The notes under the pieces: model-generated | Database searches by the model: none | The model's input: the letters and a program-made list of their open reading frames with translations, nothing else | What the model was told of the DNA's origin: nothing | Part shown: positions 25,647 through 36,100 of the stretch, in pieces | How positions within the stretch are numbered: position 1 is the first letter of the stretch | Layout of the letters: each line of letters opens with the position of its first letter | Position numbers and translations under genes: made by a program | Source: Bacteroidaceae bacterium | GTDB lineage: Bacteria > Bacteroidota > Bacteroidia > Bacteroidales > Bacteroidaceae | DNA length: 64,000 nt | NCBI GenBank assembly: GCA_017521285.1 | Contig: JAFXDG010000079.1 | Location: 1-64,000, forward strand | Direction of reading: 5' to 3'

Positions 25647-26897
25647 ATGAGTAAAATATTAACTTTCGCTATATTATTTTCCGTTTGTGTCGTGGGCATG
25701 AATGCCAAGGACGATGACAAGGCAACGGATGGATTGGGGGAAGCGGACGCTATAGAAATGCCCGAATCCATGCTTTTCCATGTTGACACCTTGCTGATGA
25801 AGTGGCATGCAAAGCATTTCCTTTCTCCTGCATCCGAGGAGTTGTTCATGGATACTGTCGCCATGGCTACCGACTCGGTGTATGCCGACCGCTTGGCCCG
25901 TATCCCCTCTGTCATAGAAATGCCTTACAACGATGTGGTGAGAAAATACATTGACCAGTACACCGGCCCTATGCGTTCGAAAGTCTCCTATCTGTTGGGA
26001 GCCATGAACTTCTATACTCCCATTTTCGAAGAGGCACTTGCCATGTACGAATTGCCGAACGAATTGAAGTACTTGCCCGTCATCGAATCGTCGTTGAATC
26101 CGACGGCTGTATCGAAAGCTGGTGCTGCCGGCCTTTGGCAATTTATGGTAAAGACGGGCAAGTTGTTCAACCTTACATACAACAGTTTGGTGGACGAACG
26201 TATGGATCCCGTCAAGTCAAGTTTTGCCGCCGCCAAGTATTTGAAGGAATTGTATGACATTTATCATGATTGGATACTGGTGATTGCTGCTTATAATTGT
26301 GGCCCGGGCAATGTGAACAAAGCCATACACAGGGCAGACGGAAGTGGAGACTATTGGGACATTTACCCCTATCTGCCACGCGAAACCCGCGGGTATGTGC
26401 CTGCGTTCATTGCAGCCAACTACATCATGAACTACTATTGCTTGCACAACATTGCACCCATGAACGCCCAACTGCCTTATGGTACTGACACGTTGCATGT
26501 CAGCCGCAATCTGCATTTCCAACAGGTGGTTGACTTGTGTAACGTAGATATGGATGCCATTCGTGCATTGAATCCGCAATACAAGAAGGACGTAGTGCCG
26601 GGCGAAAGTATGCATTGTATCCTCCGGCTTCCGTTTGATGCCGTGGCCATGTTTATTGAAAATGGAGACTCTGTCTATAACCATAAGGCCAGCGAATTGC
26701 TGAGCAGACGCAAGTTTGTGAATCTTCAGACATCGAGCAAGGGAGGCGGAGGTTTCATCTACCACACCATCAGGAGTGGGGAAAATTTGGGAAGCATTGC
26801 CCGAAAATATGGTACAACGGTAAAGGCTATACGTGACGAAAACGGAATGAGAAACAACAATATCAGAGCCGGAAAACGCTTGCGTATCCCTCAATGA
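25647..26897 (+). CDS. mltD: membrane-bound lytic murein transglycosylase D-like, SLT plus LysM
   Basis: Cleaves peptidoglycan glycan strands with 1,6-anhydro product formation. A signal peptide (MSKILTFAILFSVCVVGMNA) is followed by an SLT (goose-lysozyme-like) domain with the catalytic Glu147 in LPVIESSLNP, then AGAAGLWQFM, and AAYNCGPGNVNKAI. A C-terminal LysM (HTIRSGENLGSIARKYGTT) anchors it to the wall. The start at 25647 gives the signal peptide directly; a longer frame from 25590 overlaps the previous gene. There is no lipobox, so it is probably periplasmic rather than a lipoprotein. Confidence 0.93.
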   Translation: MSKILTFAILFSVCVVGMNAKDDDKATDGLGEADAIEMPESMLFHVDTLLMKWHAKHFLSPASEELFMDTVAMATDSVYADRLARIPSVIEMPYNDVVRKYIDQYTGPMRSKVSYLLGAMNFYTPIFEEALAMYELPNELKYLPVIESSLNPTAVSKAGAAGLWQFMVKTGKLFNLTYNSLVDERMDPVKSSFAAAKYLKELYDIYHDWILVIAAYNCGPGNVNKAIHRADGSGDYWDIYPYLPRETRGYVPAFIAANYIMNYYCLHNIAPMNAQLPYGTDTLHVSRNLHFQQVVDLCNVDMDAIRALNPQYKKDVVPGESMHCILRLPFDAVAMFIENGDSVYNHKASELLSRRKFVNLQTSSKGGGGFIYHTIRSGENLGSIARKYGTTVKAIRDENGMRNNNIRAGKRLRIPQ

Positions 26898-26946
26898 GAT
26901 TCACCACCACATATCACAAATCACAATTGACAATTCATGAATCATT

Positions 26947-29214
26947 ATGGATGAGCAACATAAACAAACGGAAATGGAAGAGGAGAAAATGATAAACGAC
27001 GCTTTTCAAAAGCTGCTCGATACATATCTGGCTTCCAAACATCGGAAAAAAGTAGAAATCATAACCAAGGCTTTTAACTTTGCCAAACAAGCACACAAGG
27101 GGGTGCGCCGTCGTTCAGGAGAACCTTATATCATGCATCCTCTGGCCGTGGCACAAATCGTTTGTCAGGAGATTGGGCTTGGCTCTACGTCCATTTGTTC
27201 GGCTTTGCTGCATGATGTGGTGGAGGATACGGACTATACGGTAGAGGATATTTCCAATATCTTCGGTCCTAAGATAGCTCAGATTGTAGATGGATTAACT
27301 AAAATCTCGGGAGGTATTTTTGGCGACCGTGCTTCAAGTCAAGCCGAAAACTTCAAGAAACTCTTGCTCACCATGAGCGAGGATATCCGTGTCATTCTCA
27401 TCAAGATGGCCGACCGCTTGCACAACATGCGGACGTTAGGCTCAATGTTGCCCAACAAACAATATAAAATCGCTGGAGAGACTCTCTACATCTATGCTCC
27501 TTTGGCCAACAGATTGGGATTGAACAAGATAAAGAGTGAATTGGAGAATCTCAGTTTCAAGTATGAACATCCGGATATCTATCAGGAAATATCGGACAAA
27601 TTGCAGGATACCCAACTTGAACGACGCACCATTTTTGAACAATTCATTGCTCCCATCAAGAAACGTTTGGATGAGAAAGGGGTGATATATCGCATAGAAG
27701 ACCGTGTGAAGACACCGTATTCCATTTGGAATAAGATGCAAACCAAGCATGTGGCGTTTGAAGAAATCTATGATATATTGGCCGTCCGCATCATATTTAC
27801 ACCAACAGACCCAGAAGAGGAATTGAATGAATGTTTCGACATCTATGTGTCGATGAGTAAAATATACAAGTCTCATCCTGATCGTCTGCGCGATTGGATT
27901 AGCCATCCGAAAGCCAATGGATATCAAGCCTTGCACACAACGTTGATGAGCCCTCATGGCGATTGGATTGAGGTGCAGATTCGTAGTGAACGCATGAATG
28001 ATGTGGCTGAACATGGATTTGCAGCCCATTGGAAATATAAAGATGGAGGTGGAAGTGAAGATGAGGGCGAATTGGACAAGTGGCTCCATACGATTAAGGA
28101 AATATTGGATGACCCGCAACCTGATGCCATGGATTTCCTTGATACAATCAAACTGAATCTGTTTGCGTCGGAAATCTTTGTATTTACTCCGAAAGGTGAA
28201 ATCAAGACGATGCCTCAGAATGCTACAGCACTTGATTTTGCTTTCTCTATCCATACATTCTTGGGCAGCCATTGTATCGGAGCCAAGGTGAACCATAAAC
28301 TCGTCCCGCTGAGTCATCCGTTACAAAGTGGTGACCAAGTGGAAATCATCACGTCGAAAAGTCAGCATGTAACGTCAGCATGGCTCAACTTTGCCACTAC
28401 GGCAAAGGCCAAAAGCAAGATTATGGCCATTTTGCGTAAAGAACAACGCAATGCCCAACGCGAAGGTGAGGAGATGCTGAACGAATACTTCAAGGCACAT
28501 GACATTGAAGCAAGTACAATCAATATAGAGAAGCTCTATAAATTCCATCAGAAAAAGACAAAGGAGGAATTGTTTGCCGCCATCGGACACAAAGATATTG
28601 TTTTGGGGGAGGCAGACTTGGATGCCTTCCGCGAGAAGAGTTCACAAGGTAACGGATGGATCAAGTTGCTTCAATTCCCCTTTGGAAATCAAAAGAATAA
28701 GAAAGGCAAGAAGGAAAAGCAACCTTCAACCACGAAGGTTGCCATCAAAGATATTGACCGCAAGAAACCTTTGTTGCTCACCGAAGAAGCAATTCAGGAG
28801 AGTTATATCATTGCCGATTGTTGTAAACCTATACCAGGTGATGATGTCTTGGGATTCATTGACGATAATAACCAGATTGTCATCCACAAGCGCCAATGTC
28901 CTGTAGCCTCACGATTGAAAAGTAGTTATGGTAATCGCATCTTGGCAGCAGAGTGGAGCACCCACAAAAAGCTTTATTTCCCTGTCAGTTTGAAATTGGA
29001 GGGTATAGACGGAGTCGGTGTTCTCAATTCCATCACCGAAATCATATCACGACAGATGAATGTCAATATCCACCGCCTTTCCTTTGAAACAAACGATGGG
29101 ATATTCGTCGGGCATATACAATTAAATGTCCACGATGTGGAAGATGTGAACACCATCTGTAAGAATCTAAAGAAGATAGAACAGATAAAAACTGTGACTC
29201 GTATAGATTGTTGA
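26947..29214 (+). CDS. rel: RelA/SpoT bifunctional (p)ppGpp synthetase/hydrolase
   Basis: Stringent-response enzyme that makes and degrades (p)ppGpp. The order is the HD hydrolase domain (MHPLAVAQI; HDVVEDTDY at about 88-96; KMADRLHNMRTLG), then the synthetase domain (YSIWNKM, DILAVRIIF, GYQALHTTL, EVQIRSERM), TGS (IFVFTPKGEIKTMPQNATALDFA), a zinc-finger-like region with DCCKPIPGDDVLGF, and a C-terminal ACT. 755 residues; both catalytic sites look intact, so it is of the Rel/SpoT type. It is the last gene of the parAB-mltD-rel run. Confidence 0.96.
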   Translation: MDEQHKQTEMEEEKMINDAFQKLLDTYLASKHRKKVEIITKAFNFAKQAHKGVRRRSGEPYIMHPLAVAQIVCQEIGLGSTSICSALLHDVVEDTDYTVEDISNIFGPKIAQIVDGLTKISGGIFGDRASSQAENFKKLLLTMSEDIRVILIKMADRLHNMRTLGSMLPNKQYKIAGETLYIYAPLANRLGLNKIKSELENLSFKYEHPDIYQEISDKLQDTQLERRTIFEQFIAPIKKRLDEKGVIYRIEDRVKTPYSIWNKMQTKHVAFEEIYDILAVRIIFTPTDPEEELNECFDIYVSMSKIYKSHPDRLRDWISHPKANGYQALHTTLMSPHGDWIEVQIRSERMNDVAEHGFAAHWKYKDGGGSEDEGELDKWLHTIKEILDDPQPDAMDFLDTIKLNLFASEIFVFTPKGEIKTMPQNATALDFAFSIHTFLGSHCIGAKVNHKLVPLSHPLQSGDQVEIITSKSQHVTSAWLNFATTAKAKSKIMAILRKEQRNAQREGEEMLNEYFKAHDIEASTINIEKLYKFHQKKTKEELFAAIGHKDIVLGEADLDAFREKSSQGNGWIKLLQFPFGNQKNKKGKKEKQPSTTKVAIKDIDRKKPLLLTEEAIQESYIIADCCKPIPGDDVLGFIDDNNQIVIHKRQCPVASRLKSSYGNRILAAEWSTHKKLYFPVSLKLEGIDGVGVLNSITEIISRQMNVNIHRLSFETNDGIFVGHIQLNVHDVEDVNTICKNLKKIEQIKTVTRIDC

Positions 29215-29260
29215 GTGAAAGTGAGTACGGAGAGAGGGCTGGACACATCTCAGATTTTGT

Positions 29261-30115
29261 TCAGATTCTCTCTCGGTACTGCACGGGAGAATATCCTGTG
29301 TGCCTTTTGAAGTATCGTCCGAAGAATGAAGCGTTCGGAAAGTTTAGTGAATTGGAAATCTCCTGAACGGTCAGATCACTATTGTGTAGCTTGGTCTTAG
29401 CATCCAAAATCACAGCACTGGCAATGATGTCTGTAGCCATCTTGGAACTGACTTCGCGGCAGATTGTGCCCAAATATTTGGGAGTGATGCACAATTCACC
29501 AGCATAGAAAGCTACGCTTCGTTCATGCGTATAATGTTCTACCAAAAGCGCCAGAAATTTTTTGAAGATAATGTTGGCTCTGCTTTGCTTTTCAGCAGGA
29601 ACCTGTGGCAATTGTCGGCGGTAGAGTGCTCCCAGTGTATATAGGAGTGAGGTAAGCAGTCCTTTGCGTACTTCAGGTGAATTGCCAATCAATTCATTTC
29701 CTTCAATGTCATAAAAGAAACGGCAGAAATTAGTAAAGAGGGTGCATTCGTCTTCTGTCAGATTAACTAATGGGTTGTATCTCATTTCGGTCATGAAGGG
29801 CAGATTGGATCGCAATAGGTTGGTATCTGCGGCAAATGAAGGAGTGAATAAGACTATATATCCTTCAAAATCATCACTGATGGATTGTGCTTGTACGATG
29901 TGGTGAGGAATGATGGTGAGCAACGTGTTTCCTGTCACATCGTATGATGTAAGGTTCATGGAGAGACTGAGCCTTCCACGTAATCCTAATATGAAAGCTC
30001 CGTTTGTCAAACGGAAAGTGTCCTTTGTTGGTTCAAAACTTCTTTTTCCTTCGGGATAGCGGATAACCATGAAGTCCTTCTCAAGTCCGAGTGTCGGTAT
30101 TATATCATTGTTCAT
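29261..30115 (-). CDS. AraC-family transcriptional regulator
   Basis: Transcription factor with an N-terminal cupin-like sensor (about 1-150) and two C-terminal helix-turn-helix motifs: ELCITPKYLGTICREVSS and LTVQEISNSLNFPNASFFGRYF, ending YSPVQYRERI. The start at 30115 (MNNDIIPTLG) is chosen because a perfect -7 box TACCTTTG at 30156-30149 overlaps the alternative ATG at 30151. No effector or target is evident; the adjacent genes are a thioesterase on the same strand and rel on the other. Confidence 0.9.
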   Translation of the reverse strand: MNNDIIPTLGLEKDFMVIRYPEGKRSFEPTKDTFRLTNGAFILGLRGRLSLSMNLTSYDVTGNTLLTIIPHHIVQAQSISDDFEGYIVLFTPSFAADTNLLRSNLPFMTEMRYNPLVNLTEDECTLFTNFCRFFYDIEGNELIGNSPEVRKGLLTSLLYTLGALYRRQLPQVPAEKQSRANIIFKKFLALLVEHYTHERSVAFYAGELCITPKYLGTICREVSSKMATDIIASAVILDAKTKLHNSDLTVQEISNSLNFPNASFFGRYFKRHTGYSPVQYRERI

Positions 30116-30148
30116 ATAGAAAACTATTTTTCTTGTTGAAGTTTTGTG

Positions 30149-30156
30149 CAAAGGTA
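30149..30156 (-). promoter_or_regulatory. -7 box of the AraC-family gene
   Basis: TACCTTTG on the minus strand, 34 bases before the chosen start. No -33 match at 19-20 bases. Confidence 0.45.
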
Positions 30157-30284
30157 CAACAATTCCTGAAAGGAGAAGAAAAACGAATTGTTTTTAAACA
30201 GTTTTTCGCATTCTTTTCAATCCCTTTATAATCCCTCTTGCAAAGGCTTCCTATATAGAACAGAAGAGTAGAAGAAGCGATGAC

Positions 30285-30656
30285 TCAAAGGCTTTCCAAG
30301 AATTTCTTTCGTTCGACAATGAATCGGATATGTGTTGCTTTACCTACTGTTTTTTCTCCCTCTTTGGCTTCAATGGTAAAGGTGAGCTTACGTCCTTTCA
30401 CTTCCGTCAGAGTGGCGGTTGCTTGTATGGTGGCACCGAGCGATGATGGGGCCAGGTGTGATGTTTCGATGAATCCGCCTACTGTGGTTGAATCTTCAGG
30501 AATCAGAGAAGCAACGGCTTGCATGGCCGCATTTTCCATCAAGGCAACGAGAGCCGGTGTGGCAAACACGGGCATATCACCTGAACCTAATGCTTGGGCT
30601 GTATTGTCATTGTTGACAATGACTGAACTGGTGTGAGTCAATCCTTCGGTTAACAT
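30285..30656 (-). CDS. hotdog-fold thioesterase, FlK-like
   Basis: Small acyl-CoA thioesterase of the fluoroacetyl-CoA thioesterase-like group. 123 residues with SGDMPVFATPALVALMENAA (about 25-44), GGFIETSHLAPSSLG and ATATLTEVKGRKLTF, the family pattern in which Thr, Glu and His of the TP, EN and SH motifs form the active site. The substrate is unknown; paralogues may act on housekeeping acyl-CoAs. It is 34 bases downstream of the unknown gene at 30691-31044 and read in the same direction. Confidence 0.85.
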   Translation of the reverse strand: MLTEGLTHTSSVIVNNDNTAQALGSGDMPVFATPALVALMENAAMQAVASLIPEDSTTVGGFIETSHLAPSSLGATIQATATLTEVKGRKLTFTIEAKEGEKTVGKATHIRFIVERKKFLESL

Positions 30657-30690
30657 ATAAAGTCTTTGATATAAATTATGTGAGATAAAG

Positions 30691-31044
30691 CTATTTCAAT
30701 GGTTGCGGGGGAGAGGATAGGGGAGAATGTATGTCTATGAGAGGGGTGTGCCATGCGTAGAGGGGGGCATCTCCAATGGGGATTGATGTGTTAGCTTCAA
30801 TATTGTCTATGTATTCAGACAATGTGTGAGCATTTGATAACAAAGGGAGCTGCGCTTTGGACAAGAGTATGACAGTTCCTCCCAACCATTGTGTGAAAGG
30901 AAGCTCCTCTTTGGGGAATGGCTCGTGGCCAATGACCACTCCTTGTGACTTGTCCACATGTATAATAGAATGGGCATGTATTCTACCTTTTTCATCTATC
31001 AGGCGATGACAAGCATAATTGTTGGTCTGTTCAGATGGAGCCAT
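30691..31044 (-). CDS. conserved-looking hypothetical protein
   Basis: 117 residues, no signal peptide or membrane segment, and no domain that I recognise. It has a beta-rich N-terminal half (YACHRLIDEKGRIHAHSIIHV, VVIGHEPFPKEELPFTQWLGG) and a Pro/Ser-rich end. Similar short proteins accompany the lspA-DUF4296 group in related genomes as I recall, but I cannot give a function. It is 33 bases after the DUF4296 gene, so likely in the same operon. Confidence 0.65.
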   Translation of the reverse strand: MAPSEQTNNYACHRLIDEKGRIHAHSIIHVDKSQGVVIGHEPFPKEELPFTQWLGGTVILLSKAQLPLLSNAHTLSEYIDNIEANTSIPIGDAPLYAWHTPLIDIHSPLSSPPQPLK

Positions 31045-31077
31045 AGGCAGGCATAGACGTCTCTGTTCAATACTTCC

Positions 31078-31980
31078 TTATTCTTTGGCTACTTGGAATT
31101 CCTCTTGTACGGATTCTTTGTTGGCAACGGAGGTTGTATCGGCAACAGACAGGGTATCAGTCCGATGGTATCGCATGACGGCAATGTCAGACAACAAGAG
31201 GTCGGCTACGGGAAGTACGCGGAATTCTGGTAGAGAATCGGTGCGAACTGTCTGATGCTCCGTTGATTCTTCCTTATTCTCGTAATAATATATGTGTCCA
31301 TAGATTTCCTTCAGTTGGAAACTTGAATCGCAAGCCAATGACAAAGCATACTCTCCTGAGTGGTCAATGAGGGTTGATTGTCCGATGGTATCCTTGTCGT
31401 ACATTATAGTGAGGCCCATGATTGCTCGTGAAACAGCCGTATCTCCCAAGAAATGGGCATTCAGTTTCCATACAAATGAGTCTCGCTGGTGGTAGTTGCT
31501 GTCCGGACTCAGTTTGAACACCATCTTGTTACTGATGGGTGAGGTGGTCAGACGCATCAGTCGGAAATCATCCCATACATCTACCGTATCTCCAGCTTCC
31601 GACATCCGTTCTATCCGTTCATAGGGAGGAATGTGTGCTGCCAGTTCTTCCTTTTTGGTAGCGTATCGTGTGTTCAGATTCTTGTAGATAGCCTCCAATT
31701 CCTTCGTATGACGCATATACCAAGTGAGTGATGTGTCAAACTCAGCTTCGGTTACATTGTATTTGTCAAAGACGTACTGTTCGTACTGTTTGCGCTTGTA
31801 TCCTTCTGATGATTTCAGGTCACCGGCCATGGCCTGCATCAGGTGATAGTCATAGAGCAGGTTCTCCATTTCCTTGGGTTGAATCACATGTGAAGGAACC
31901 TCTACTGTGCATGCCGATATCCATGCAGAAGTGGCCAGGCACAAGGCAATGCGCTTTATGTCTTTGAAGAAGTGTGTCAT
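31078..31980 (-). CDS. DUF4296-family lipoprotein
   Basis: Probable outer-membrane or periplasmic lipoprotein. From the ATG at 31980 the leader is basic then hydrophobic and ends in the lipobox ISAC (Cys near residue 24). The DUF4296 core follows (ENLLYDYHLMQAMAGDL, KYNVTEAEFDTSLTWYMRH), with a long beta-rich C-terminal part. The start codon overlaps the lspA stop (ATGA at 31977-31980), so it is translated coupled to the signal peptidase that would process it. Function unknown. Confidence 0.85.
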   Translation of the reverse strand: MTHFFKDIKRIALCLATSAWISACTVEVPSHVIQPKEMENLLYDYHLMQAMAGDLKSSEGYKRKQYEQYVFDKYNVTEAEFDTSLTWYMRHTKELEAIYKNLNTRYATKKEELAAHIPPYERIERMSEAGDTVDVWDDFRLMRLTTSPISNKMVFKLSPDSNYHQRDSFVWKLNAHFLGDTAVSRAIMGLTIMYDKDTIGQSTLIDHSGEYALSLACDSSFQLKEIYGHIYYYENKEESTEHQTVRTDSLPEFRVLPVADLLLSDIAVMRYHRTDTLSVADTTSVANKESVQEEFQVAKE

Positions 31981-32648
31981 ATAGCTTTCTGGGAATTGTC
32001 GGTTTCTGTATCTTTCGCTTTGTCTGCTTGTGATTCCATATTGAGGAATCGGTTGTAGAACAGCAGCAAGGCCACGATGCCACAACTGATGGCAGCATCG
32101 GCAAAGTTAAAGATGGGGCTGAAGAAGATGAAGTGTTCACCGCCTACGAAAGGCATCCATGAGGGCCAGTTGGTCTCTATCAAAGGGAAGTAGAACATAT
32201 CCACAACCTTGCCATAGAACCAAGGGGCATATCCTTCGCCTGGCGACACGAAACGGGCGACCTCATGGTAGGTGCTTTCGCTGAAGATTGCCCCATAGCA
32301 TACACAATCGATGATGTTTCCTACGGCTCCGGCCAGAATACAAGACAGACAGACGATGTATCCCACAGGTACTTCTTGTATAGCCTTCTTGCACAGTTTC
32401 CATATATACCATGTGATGGCCACTGCGGCTATGATGCGGAAGCTGGTCAAGAACAACTTGTCGAAGACTTCCATACCGAAGGCCATGCCCGGGTTTTCTG
32501 TGAAATGGATGTAGAACCAGTCGGCAATGCGTATGCTTTCGCCTCGTGACATGTGGGTCTTTACCCACACTTTGATGATTTGGTCAATCAGCAGAATGGC
32601 CGTCACGATGAGGACGGCCAATCTGCCTCTTGTAAGTAGTTGCTTCAT
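31977..32648 (-). CDS. lspA: lipoprotein signal peptidase (signal peptidase II)
   Basis: Inner-membrane aspartyl protease that removes the signal peptide from diacylated prolipoproteins. Four hydrophobic segments; catalytic Asp residues lie in GNIIDCVCYG and FNFADAAISCG. 223 residues, longer than the about 165 of E. coli because of an insert between the two Asp motifs and a polar tail, as is usual in Bacteroidetes. It sits between traR (91 bases upstream, with a phrase repeat in the gap) and the coupled DUF4296 lipoprotein gene. Confidence 0.95.
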   Translation of the reverse strand: MKQLLTRGRLAVLIVTAILLIDQIIKVWVKTHMSRGESIRIADWFYIHFTENPGMAFGMEVFDKLFLTSFRIIAAVAITWYIWKLCKKAIQEVPVGYIVCLSCILAGAVGNIIDCVCYGAIFSESTYHEVARFVSPGEGYAPWFYGKVVDMFYFPLIETNWPSWMPFVGGEHFIFFSPIFNFADAAISCGIVALLLFYNRFLNMESQADKAKDTETDNSQKAI

Positions 32649-32653
32649 GTTCT

Positions 32654-32735
32654 TTAGCTACGAGTTATAAGCTACAAGCTACGAGTTAGGTGGCATATAG
32701 TGCACACCTGTCACTTGTAGCTTGTTGCTCATCAC
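32654..32735. repeat. phrase-hairpin element, AGCTACGAGTTA type
   Basis: Left arm 32654-32690 iterates AGCTACGAGTTATAAGCTACAA type words; right arm 32711-32735 (CACTTGTAGCTTGTTGCTC) is an imperfect complement. It lies between traR and lspA inside an operon. The phrase matches 24655-24712. Confidence 0.55.
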
Positions 32736-32739
32736 TGAT

Positions 32740-33117
32740 TTACTTTTTCATTTGTTTGGCCTCGATGCTGAGTGTGGCATGGGGCACGGCACGCAGGCGT
32801 TCAGCCGGAATCAGCTTGCCTGTTACGCGGCATACGCCGTATGTCTTGTTCTCGATGCGGATGAGGGCGGCTTTCAAGTCACCAATGAACTTCAATTGAC
32901 GTTCGGCCAAGCGGGTTGTCTCTTCTTTGGTCATGGTGTTGCTTCCTTCTTCCAATATCTTGAACGTTGGTGATGTGTCGTCCACTCCATTGCAGTCGGT
33001 ATTCATCAACGTTGCCTTCATGGAGTCATAGTCGCGCTGGGCAAGCTCCAGTTTCTGCAGGATGATAGAACGGAACTCTTCCAGTTCGGCATCCGAGTAC
33101 CTTGTTTTCTCTGACAT
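32740..33117 (-). CDS. TraR/DksA-family protein lacking the zinc-finger cysteines
   Basis: DksA/TraR-like coiled-coil protein of 125 residues. In the family, such proteins enter the RNA polymerase secondary channel and act with ppGpp. The coiled coil (about 10-85) and the finger region are recognisable (IENKTYGVCRVTGKLIPAERLRAVPHATLSI), but of the four zinc-binding Cys only one remains; the others are Thr, Pro and Thr. So the fold must be stabilised without zinc, as in some known Cys-poor DksA paralogues. It is 27 bases after ileS and before lspA. Confidence 0.9.
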   Translation of the reverse strand: MSEKTRYSDAELEEFRSIILQKLELAQRDYDSMKATLMNTDCNGVDDTSPTFKILEEGSNTMTKEETTRLAERQLKFIGDLKAALIRIENKTYGVCRVTGKLIPAERLRAVPHATLSIEAKQMKK

Positions 33118-33144
33118 GGTTTTATTAGTGTTAAAAGTTAATGA

Positions 33145-36100
33145 TTATGCCTTCTCCACGCGGGCTACCAGCTTGAAGTCGTCGAAGTCGAGTTCGGTTC
33201 CTTCTGTCACCTCGGCCAGAGTCAGTTCGTTGGCCTGTACCTGGGTGCAGATGTACTGCTTGTACTCTTCTACGGCAGCATCGGTCTGCTCGTTGTGGGT
33301 CAGTGTCACGTTTATCTTGTCTGTAATCTCAAAGCCGCTGCTCTTGCGGATGTTCTGGATGCGGTTCACCAGTTCGCGGGCGATACCTTCGCGGCGCAGT
33401 TCCTCTGTCACCTCTACCTCCAAGGCCACAGTCAGCTTGCCTTCGTTGGCAACCAGCCAGCCGGGGATATCCTCGTTGATGATCTCCACATCGGCCACCT
33501 CTACGGTGAGCGGAGCACCTTCGATAGTCAGTGTGTAGGTGCCTTCCTTCTCCAACAGGGCGATAGCTTCCTGGTCGAGCGCCTCCATGGCGGCAGCTAC
33601 GGCCTTCATCTGCTTGCCGAACTTCTTACCCATCACGCGGAAGTTACACTTCACACGCTTCACGAGCAGGCCGGTAGAGCTTTCGGCAAAGTTCACCTCC
33701 TTCACGTTCACTTCGTTCATGATGAGGTTCTTCACTGCCTCGATGTGGGCCTTTTGTTCCTCGCTTACGGTCGGTATCATGATGCACTGCAGGGGCTGAC
33801 GAACCTTGATGTTCACCTTCTTGCGCAGGGCCAGTGTCATGGATGTGATGTCCTGAGCCATCTTCATGCGGGCTTCGAGGGCTTCGTCGATGAGAGCCTC
33901 GTTGCATACGGGGAACTTGGCCAAATGGATAGATACCACGTTGTCGCGTCCGGTGGTAGCAATGAGGTCCATGTAGAGGCGGTCGGCAAAGAAGGGAGCG
34001 ATGGGGGCCATCAGCTTGGCTACGGTCTCCAGACAGATGTAGAGAGTCTGGTATGCCGAGAGCTTGTCAGTAGTCATGCCTCCACCCCAGAAGCGCTTAC
34101 GGCTCAAGCGCACGAACCAGTTGGAGAGGTTGTCGTTCACGAAGTCCTGTACAAGGCGGCCGGCACGTGTAGGTTCATAATCGGCCAGACAGGCATCCAC
34201 TTCCTTGATGAGGGAGTTCAGTACAGACAGAATCCAGCGGTCCAGTTCGGGGCGCTCGTTCATGGGCACCTCCTCTTCGCTGTAGGTGAAGCCGTCGATG
34301 TTGGCATACATGGCGAAGAAAGAGTATGTATTATATAAGGTACCGAAGAACTTGCGGCTTACTTCAGCCACACCATCTTCGTCGAACTTCAAGTTGTCCC
34401 AGGGAGACGAGTTGGTAATCATGTACCAGCGCAGGGGGTCGGAACCATACTTCTCAATGGCACCGAAGGGATCGACGGCATTGCCCAGTCGCTTGGACAT
34501 CTTGTTGCCGTTCTTGTCCAGTACAAGGCCGTTAGAGATTACGCTCTTGTACGACACACTGTCGAATACCATCGTGGCGATGGCGTGGAGGGTGAAGAAC
34601 CAGCCGCGGGTCTGGTCCACTCCTTCGGCAATGAAGTCGGCGGGGTAGTAGGAGCGGTTGTCAACAATCTCCTTGTTCTCGAAGGGGTAGTGCAGCTGCG
34701 CATACGGCATGGCACCCGAGTCGAACCAAACGTCGATGAGGTCCAGCTCACGCTTCATGGCCTTGCCTGTGGGAGAGACAAGGATGATGTCGTCCACGTA
34801 GGGGCGGTGCAGGTCAATCTTGTCGTAGTTCTCCTGAGTGTAGAGTCCCGGCACGAAGCCTGCCTCTTTATAGGGGTTGGCCTCCATCAGTCCGGCGGCC
34901 ACTGCCTTCTCCATCTCATTGTAGAGCTCTTCCACCGAGCCGATGCAGAGTTCTTCTCCCTCTTCGCTGCGCCAGATGGGCAGGGGAGTTCCCCAGTAGC
35001 GTGAGCGGCTGAGGTTCCAGTCGTTCAGGTTCTCCAGCCATTTGCCGAAGCGTCCGGTTCCGGTTGACTCGGGTTTCCAGTTGATGGTCTTGTTCAGTTC
35101 CATCATGCGCTCCTTGGCGGCAGTCGAGCGGATGAACCAGCTGTCCAGCGGATAATAGAGGACAGGCTTGTCCGTACGCCAGCAGTGGGGGTAGTTGTGC
35201 ACATGCTTCTCTATCTTGAACACCTGGTTGCCGGCCTTCAGCATCATACAGATGTAGATGTCGAGTGACTCGGCGCCGGCTGCAGCCTTCTCATCAAAGC
35301 GGCCATCCACGGTGAACTGCGGGTCGTAGGCATTCTTCACCCAGCGGCCTTCGTACTCCTTGTAGGCAGCTGTGTCGATGCACTGTGCCACGAAGTCGGC
35401 ATCCAGTTCCTCCATCAGGTAGAACTTTCCGGTGAGGTCCACCATGGGGCGGGTCTCGCCCTTCTGGTTAATCATGAACAGCGAGGGGATGCCTGCTGCA
35501 CGGGCCACCTGGGCATCGTCGGCACCGAAAGTAGGTGCGATGTGAACAATACCCGTACCGTCCTCGGTAGTCACATAGTCGCCGGGGATTACCCGGAAGG
35601 CCTTCTTCTCTGCCTCTATCCACTGTCCCTTCTCATCCAGTTCCACGGGCTTCACCCAGGGGATGAGCTGCTCGTACTCCATACCTACCAGGTCGGTACC
35701 CTTGTACTCGCCTACCACCTTGAAGGGGATAAGCTTGTCGCCCGGCTTATAGGCTTCGAGGTCAAGCCCTTCGGCCTTTTGGTTGAAGTGGGTGTAGAGG
35801 AGGGCTTTGGCCAATACCACGGTGATGGGCTGGCCTGTATATCCGTTGTAGCTCTGTACGGCCACGTAGTCAATCTTGGGTCCCACACAGAGGGCTGTGT
35901 TCGAGGGCAACGTCCAGGGAGTGGTTGTCCATGCGATGAAGTAGGGAGTTCCCCATGCGGCCATTTCGGGACGCGGGTTCTTCATCTTGAACTGTGCCAC
36001 ACAGGTGGTGTCCTTCACGTCGCGGTAGCATCCGGGCTGGTTCAACTCGTGTGAGCTGAGACCCGTACCTGCGGCGGGAGAGTAGGGCTGGATGGTGTAT

